Source: Byssothecium circinans
Lineage: Eukaryota; Ascomycota; Dothideomycetes; Pleosporales; Massarinaceae
Assembly (NCBI GenBank): GCA_010015675.1
Contig: ML976990.1
Location: forward strand, 63,899-127,898
DNA: 64,000 bases
Direction: 5' to 3'
Part shown: one piece after another, positions 58,221 to 64,000 of the stretch
Layout: every line of letters starts with the position of its first letter
How positions within the stretch are numbered: the stretch's first letter is position 1
Translations under genes and position numbers: made by a program
Notes under the pieces: model-generated
What the model saw: the letters and a program-made list of their open reading frames with translations, nothing else
The model's database searches: none
What the model was told of the DNA's origin: nothing

Positions 58221-61200
58221 TCAATCGTTCCTCTGCCTCAACAGATTCCTCTCCTCCTTCCTCCACCTCTTCCCAAAATCCATCATCTTAAGCTGTAGCG
58301 CCACGCACACAACCGGCAACACACTAACCAGCTCTCCCAGCCCCGCAAACTGCGGTGGAATCCTCACCCTCCCGAAACAGCCAGATGCAAGCAAGATGGC
58401 CGAAAGATTGTACACCGCAGACCAAACAAAATTGAGTATGATCCTGCGATACGCGGCTTTGGAAATATCGAGCAAGATCAGGATATCGTGGAGCTTTGAC
58501 GGTTTCATGAGGATGATATCCGCGGCTTGTCTGGCTTGCTCGCTGCTGCTGTAGGGGCTGTTGTCGGAGGAAGTGTGGTTGATGTGGACGCCGACGTCGG
58601 CTTGGGCAAGTGCGGCAGCGTCATTGATACCGTCGCCGATGAACATGACGATTTTGCCGTGCTTTTGAAGGGCTTGGACGTATTCTTGCTTTTGCTCGGG
58701 GAGGAAGCTGTGATTGTATTTGGATATTTTGAGGGCGGAAGCGACTGTACTGGTGGCGCCCTTGTTGTCTCCGCTCGTCATGTGTGTGGTGATGCCCCGA
58801 TCTCGAAGATGCTGGAGGACCGGATTTGCGGCTGTATGAATACGGTCTTTGAGGCGAAAGGTTGCTCTGTGTACATCTGAAATTGTGACACAGACGAGTG
58901 TGTGCTTTGATTCCCGCTCTTCGACGCCCAGCCAGTTCGGACTGCCGACACGCACTGGAACACCATCGGCACACATACCCTCAACTCCTTTGCCAGGAAA
59001 AATGGTAACCGTCTTCATCTTAATAAGTTCTAAGTCATCGTAACCATTATCGCTATCTCTGCTGTTTTCATCATCTGCAAAATGCTCCAAAAGCCATGGG
59101 ACTACGGGTCCAGCCACCGGGTGCTGGATTCCTTGCAGCAGATTGAGGAGCGTTCGCTTGAATCCGATATCATATCTGCCATGGAACTCCCACTCGGCAA
59201 CAGTAGGGATGCTAGATGTCAAAGTTCCGGTCTTGTCGAAGATGGCATCGGTGACGTAGCGCGCAACTTGGAGCTTTTGTGGGTCTCTGAAAATGATACC
59301 GTACCTTGCGGACACGCCACTTGCGATCAATATGACCATCGGTGCAGCGAGGGCAATTGCACATGGACAGGAGACGAGGAGTGTAGTAATGGCGTATGTG
59401 CTAGCTGAGACCACGGTCTTGTTCCAGTTTTCGCCTGTCAACCTCCCTTCCAACATCCAGGCGCCAAACGTCAACGCACTGATAATCACGATTACCGGAA
59501 CGAATCCAGAAGTAAACTTATCGGCTAAAGCCTGCACTCTAGGTTTGGTCAGGGTAGCGTTCTCCACCATCGTAGCAATCCTGCTAACAGTATTCTCATG
59601 GGGTAGTGTAGTCAGCTTCACCTAAATAAGAGGTATAAAATTAGCATAGCTTTCTCAAAGGGGTGTTGGTGGATGTTGTGTCGGATAGCAAAGTTCGACA
59701 TATCCGCCCGCACTACAGTGTTCAACAGGGTTTGACCTGGGAGTCTACTCACAGTGAGTCGGCCGCTATGGTTCCTGGTGCCGGCGTAGACATTCGAACC
59801 CTGTCCTTTGGCAACAGGATAAGACTCTCCTGTGATCATTGACTCGTCCACTTCTGAACCACCGTGTACCTAATTAGGGGAATCATCAATGTCAGCAAAG
59901 CTCATCTAGAGAGGTAACATAGCATGTTATGCAATTTGTACCCTAGGGTTGCTGTACGCACTACCTGACCGTCTGTGACTATCTTGGTGTATGGATGGAC
60001 TTCGAAATAGTCGCCATATTGGAGTAGACGCGCGTCCATTGGTTCTGCCTTGGACGCACCCGTCGTTGCACCTTTGACGACAAGTAAAGTTTTGTTTTCT
60101 TGGAGTGCACGAAAGGAAACTGACTTCGCCGCCTGGTACCGTGCAGCCTCACTTATGGCGCGGCCAAAGAGAATTAATGTAACGAGCAGCGTAGAGGTTT
60201 CAAAGAAACATCCCGTGTCCAGTGGGTGGCCCAGCAATTGAAATATGTAAGACACAATGCTGGAAACGTATGCTATCGTTGTGCTCAAAGCAATCAAGAG
60301 GTCTATTTCCAATAGCCTCGAGTGAAAAAGCGATCTCACAGCTCCAGGGGCGAGCTCTTTGATGGCTATGGCTTGAACGAGAGACGCAAGTGCTAGGGCC
60401 ACATGCGCATGTACGAGTTTACTCCTGTCATCCGTCCAATATGCTAGTACAAGCACAGGTACCGTCAAAGAAATACTGATGGAAAGGATGATCATTGACC
60501 GCTTTAATTGTTTTGCCACATTAGCAAGGTCGAGTTGTGTCGTCACCTCAGCCAGCCGTATGTCCTGATCGGGGCAGAGCTCTTTGTAGTGATGTTGGAT
60601 TTCACGGGCTCCAATTGCTCTAGGGTGGTAATGCACCACAACTGTTTGCTGGAAAAAATTCCTCCCTGGAGAGCCTTGCTTGGGTCGAGACGTTTCCATG
60701 GCTTGAGAACATTTCTTGGCTGGACTGGCTGTTACCAAGGACTCCTCCTTGCACGGGGTATATACCCCAATCAAGGAGATTGGCTTCTCTCGAGCGTGCT
60801 CTTTGACTGGATAATCATCCCCTGATGAAAATGCGTGCCATCCAGTATAGGAGGATGGCGATGGTGGCTGTGTGCTTCGCGAGATGCTGTATTTTTTAGC
60901 TGTCAAACTCTGCAAAGCCTTGGAGACCTTGAGTCAAAGTGTTTTATGTTTTGCTCACCAGTTAATACTTTCGTCAAGGGCATCTCCCTGAACGTGTGCT
61001 GCCTCGACCCGAGTGTCTTGTTCGATCTGACTGTCTAGATGGAGTAGGCTGTTGCAGCGACTGAAGAGGCGAGACGGTATCCACGCCTTCTTTTCTCCTG
61101 AATCCACCAGGGTGACACCAGGAGGCATATCCAGCCGGCAGAAGGCGGCGGGATCGTTGACGAGGAATTCCAGCACGGTCCCTTGAGGCGGTGTGTACTC

Positions 61201-61730
61201 CTCGAAAGCATATCCAGTGGCGCCATGGAATTCTTTAATGGCCTCCGCAACGGAGGACCGATTCGTATCGAGCTCGAACTCAACCCTGGCCAGTACAATA
61301 TTGACCTGATGATTCCGAATTGCCGATATGCGGCCGATGGCTTTCGAGATCGAATCCTCGCAGCAACCGCACTTGAGGCCTTTGATGGCGAGCATGACGC
61401 GTTCATACTTCGGTGGCAGGGTACTAGCTAGACCATCTACTGTTGTTACTAATGATATGACCCCAAGACGAGGATAATCGAGTGAGACATACTACCGGAA
61501 CCCTTTCCGACTATACCAGAGTCCCGAGACGGATGGCGGGGTCCACAGCACGGCATGACGGTCGTAGGCAATAAATATGAGGCGTCGAGGTAGTAGTCAG
61601 GCGCCGTAGTGAGCCGAGAACAACCGAGTGTCGATTGTGTGCCAGTGCTAGCAACGGAGCTCGAACTTAGTAATGGATTCAATGCTGCGGAAAGGATGGT
61701 CGTCGGCGACGTTGATGGGGGCGGCAGCAT
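58221..61730 (-). CDS. P1B-type copper-transporting ATPase
   Basis: Exons: 61730-61496, 61448 to about 60959, about 60920-59965, 59869-59753 and 59621-58221; about 1165 residues. A Ser/Thr-rich start with MPCCGPRH precedes a heavy-metal-associated domain with metal site GLKCGCCEDS (C-x-x-C). Membrane helices follow (LLIALSTTIAYVSSIVSYIF and others). The actuator motif is DESMITGESYP, the transmembrane metal site SCPCAIALAAP (CPC), the phosphorylation site DKTGTLT, the HP motif IQHPVAG, and the hinge GDGINDAAAL. These define a Cu+ P1B-1 pump, as in CCC2/CrpA. The exon 2-exon 3 join is unresolved: the best donor (gtgagc after TG) leaves phase 2, but the plausible acceptors give phase 0. A small frame error or an unusual acceptor is therefore possible. 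Confidence 0.9.
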
Positions 61731-62595
61731 CTTAAGATGTTAAGTGTCGGCCGCCCCATCCCCGTTGGGTTCCTTCTCTTTTGGCTGAGGGCCACAACAA
61801 GCTTCGCACGGGCAGCAAAGTGATGAAGCATGAAAACAAATGCGAGGAAAGAGCGGATTCAGTATGGAACAGCGAAAAGGCAGGTCATAAAAATATGTGG
61901 AGTCAAATTATTCAAGAATGAAGCACTGGGATCGTCTCAAAATACCCAGATACCACCTACCGGCACAGCTGGTAGCCGTGTGGCTACTATATAGTCGATC
62001 TGTAACCATGGGTCAAAAGTCTGATAAGTTTTCCGTAATTTTTAGCGTGCGAAGTGTCCCCAAACCTGTGTTTTAGTATGGTAGCAGATGCTCGGACCCT
62101 TATCGAGCTACAGGTTAAAAGTCTTGATGCCGCACAAATGTGCTTGCGGTGTGTTGGTGTATCGTGCATCCGCTGGAGTGGGACATGCTGGAGGTGAAGG
62201 ACTTGGTTGGCGACAGAAACGTATAGAATACTGTGCGGAAGCCATGGTTAAAAGCGTGGGATGCTGCAAGTCGACCATTTTGCGATCGGTGTTAGACATG
62301 CGGCCCGACATCAATAATCGTAGTCGAGATGGAAGAGCCCTCAAGTGCTGGAGATGGCCGGACTGACTAGCGCCCACGTGATCACGCGGTCTCTTCAATG
62401 CGTCATCGGCCGTGGATGTTCAAAGGACAAGGCAGTCTTCCGCCCACCACTGTCACTTTCACTTGCGTGCATTTTGGGATAGGATTTTGCGCACACTATG
62501 GCCCGTTGCGCATCCTGCGCAACACACCATCAAGCCTTTCAAGTCGCCAACCGCTCTCCTCCACGACATTCCGCCGCCGGCGCATTTTGTCAGCC
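61731..62595. other. Divergent region Cu-ATPase/RAD4
   Basis: 865 bases between head-to-head genes. ORFs on both strands lack domains. Nothing else recognised. Confidence 0.4.
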
Positions 62596-64000
62596 ATGGC
62601 ACGTACGCGAAACACTTTGCACAAATCGGCGGAAATCACTACACCTAGACGTTCGACACGGCGGGGAAAGACCGCGCGGGAAGATGTAGACGTCCCCCAT
62701 GTCTTTCAAGACATGCTACAGAAGGGAGAGACATCAAAGACAACCGGCGCAGAGGAAGATGTGCGGCCGCTGAAAAAGAGGAGGACTACCCGGCAGGTTC
62801 CCCAGGATACGCATACGAGTCACATCCACACGAGTGACATCTCGTCACGCACACAGAGCAGTACTCCCGCACTACCCAAAGCGCCACAGCCCCGCGCATC
62901 GTCGCCTCTACCCTCTAATCACGAAGCGGACCATGAAGAAAGCAATACCCGCGTCCGACAAACCATAATCGACTCTGATGATTCAGACGAGAGTGACATG
63001 GAATGGGAAGATGCACTAGCAGAAGCCGATGACACAGAGGATGAGGCCGAAGGGCTACGCGCGGCGCCAGAGATAGGCGATGTCGCAATTACCTTGACCG
63101 AAAACAAAAACGAAGAAAAGACGGGAGAGAAGAGAACGGTGCGCAGGCGGGCAATAACATCAGTGGATAAGAGACGGAGGCTTGACATTCACAAGATGCA
63201 CCTGCTGTGCTTGCTCTATCATGTCCACCGGAGGAATGCTTGGTGTAATGACAGGAGGGTACAGGCTATTGTGCGCAAGATCCCTGCTTCCAAGATCCTA
63301 TCCAACCTGGTACCAAATCCGGACCTCTCTCAATACCAAGCCTCGAAGCATTTCATAGATGGGATGAACGAGTTAAAATTGATGTGGTCGAAACGCTTCT
63401 CTGTGACTGCTCGAGGCATGTACAAACCACGCTGGGCGGAAGCAGACGCCGAAGTTCGGCCATTCGCTGATTTCGATGAGCTCGATGATCCCATGGATCT
63501 CGACGACTTTCGAACTTTAGCCGCCAAACTTGAGGGTTCGCAAGATGTCGGCACACAACTGTTCTGTGCTCTTCTCCGCTCCATCGGGATAGAAGCGCGG
63601 CTTGTCTGTTCTTTGCAATGTCTGCCTTTTGTTTCCTCCGCTCAACCGGCAACGCCTCAAAAGCCGAGTGAATCTAAACATACTGTTGTCTTAGATCCTT
63701 ACCGGACCCAGTCCCCTAGTCCGTCAAGGCCAAGGGCAAGGGGTGCTGCTTCTCGCAATAAAAGGCCATCCAGACTCGAACAAGCTCTCGGGGAAAGACA
63801 CCCGCTATTGCATGCTAGCACAGCCTCGAAGCCTAGAAAGAAGTATCACAGTCCATACCCAGTATATTGGGTGGAGGCTTTCAACCCATCCTACCAAAAG
63901 TGGGTGAGCGTAGATGTCTTGTCGACCTTCACAGTCAACTCTCCAGAAAAGCTGGAACCTCCTTTGAGTTTTCCCCAGAACAGCCTAACCTATGCGATTG
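62596..64000 (+). CDS. RAD4: Rad4/XPC nucleotide-excision-repair protein (5' part)
   Basis: From ATG 62596 the frame is open to the window edge (468 codons). The N-terminus is basic and acidic, disordered (MARTRNTLHKSAEITTPRRS, then DSDDSDESDMEWEDALAEA). The Rad4 transglutaminase-like region begins near residue 195 (DIHKMHLLCLLYHVHRRNAW) and includes GSQDVGTQLFCALLRSIGIE, ARLVCSLQCLPF and YPVYWVEAFNPSYQKWVSVD. Rad4/XPC recognises helix-distorting lesions with Rad23. The beta-hairpin domains lie beyond the window. Confidence 0.9.
   Translation, partial: MARTRNTLHKSAEITTPRRSTRRGKTAREDVDVPHVFQDMLQKGETSKTTGAEEDVRPLKKRRTTRQVPQDTHTSHIHTSDISSRTQSSTPALPKAPQPRASSPLPSNHEADHEESNTRVRQTIIDSDDSDESDMEWEDALAEADDTEDEAEGLRAAPEIGDVAITLTENKNEEKTGEKRTVRRRAITSVDKRRRLDIHKMHLLCLLYHVHRRNAWCNDRRVQAIVRKIPASKILSNLVPNPDLSQYQASKHFIDGMNELKLMWSKRFSVTARGMYKPRWAEADAEVRPFADFDELDDPMDLDDFRTLAAKLEGSQDVGTQLFCALLRSIGIEARLVCSLQCLPFVSSAQPATPQKPSESKHTVVLDPYRTQSPSPSRPRARGAASRNKRPSRLEQALGERHPLLHASTASKPRKKYHSPYPVYWVEAFNPSYQKWVSVDVLSTFTVNSPEKLEPPLSFPQNSLTYAI

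Overview
The window looks like nuclear chromosomal DNA of a filamentous ascomycete, most likely a Pleosporales-type dothideomycete. Genes have short introns (about 45-65 bp) with GT..AG ends and CTAAC-like branch points. The protein families are fungal ones: PDR transporter, RTA1, DUF6594, retropepsin-like proteins and CCCH proteins of the DUF7923 type. Transposon copies carry CAG-to-TAG nonsense changes and TpA-rich decay, as expected of repeat-induced point mutation (RIP). The placement is inference from gene content; no sequence search was run. Exon coordinates come from splice motifs and reading-frame continuity. Nearly all models close in frame.

Layout. 1-5.5 kb is a transposon nest: a Fot1/pogo-type transposase fragment at the left edge, a small membrane-protein gene, a complete but broken Tc1/mariner element (66-bp inverted repeats), and a TA-flanked MITE split by a decayed 1.85-kb pogo-like element. 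6-20.8 kb holds a PDR/ABCG multidrug transporter, PEP carboxykinase, a TAPT1/EMP65-type ER membrane protein and a DUF7923/CCCH zinc-finger protein. 20.8-30 kb is gene-poor, with one STK32/YANK-like kinase. 30-38 kb is accessory in character: a decayed third zinc-finger copy, a small unknown gene overlapping an RTA1-like gene head to head, a DUF6594 membrane protein, a two-domain retropepsin-like gene with an in-frame stop, and a second intact zinc-finger paralogue. 38.7-46 kb has NOT4 divergent from the complex I 30-kDa subunit. 46.6-54 kb has a DUF1349-like secreted protein, a short pogo-like relic, a 2-oxoglutarate oxygenase, a GDP-mannose pyrophosphorylase-like protein and a broken ubiquitin-fold gene. 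54.8-64 kb has COQ5 divergent from BCKDH E1-alpha, a copper-type P1B ATPase, and the start of RAD4/XPC running off the right edge.

Most intact genes are housekeeping: gluconeogenesis, respiration and ubiquinone, branched-chain amino-acid breakdown, mRNA decay, NER and nucleotide-sugar supply. Between them sit membrane and stress genes (PDR, RTA1, Cu-ATPase). No biosynthetic cluster is visible. The most unusual items are the three-member zinc-finger family within 20 kb, the interrupted double retropepsin gene, the NOT4 gene with a GC-AG intron and an alternative long or short C-terminus, and recurrent CAG-to-TAG stops that are not confined to transposons.
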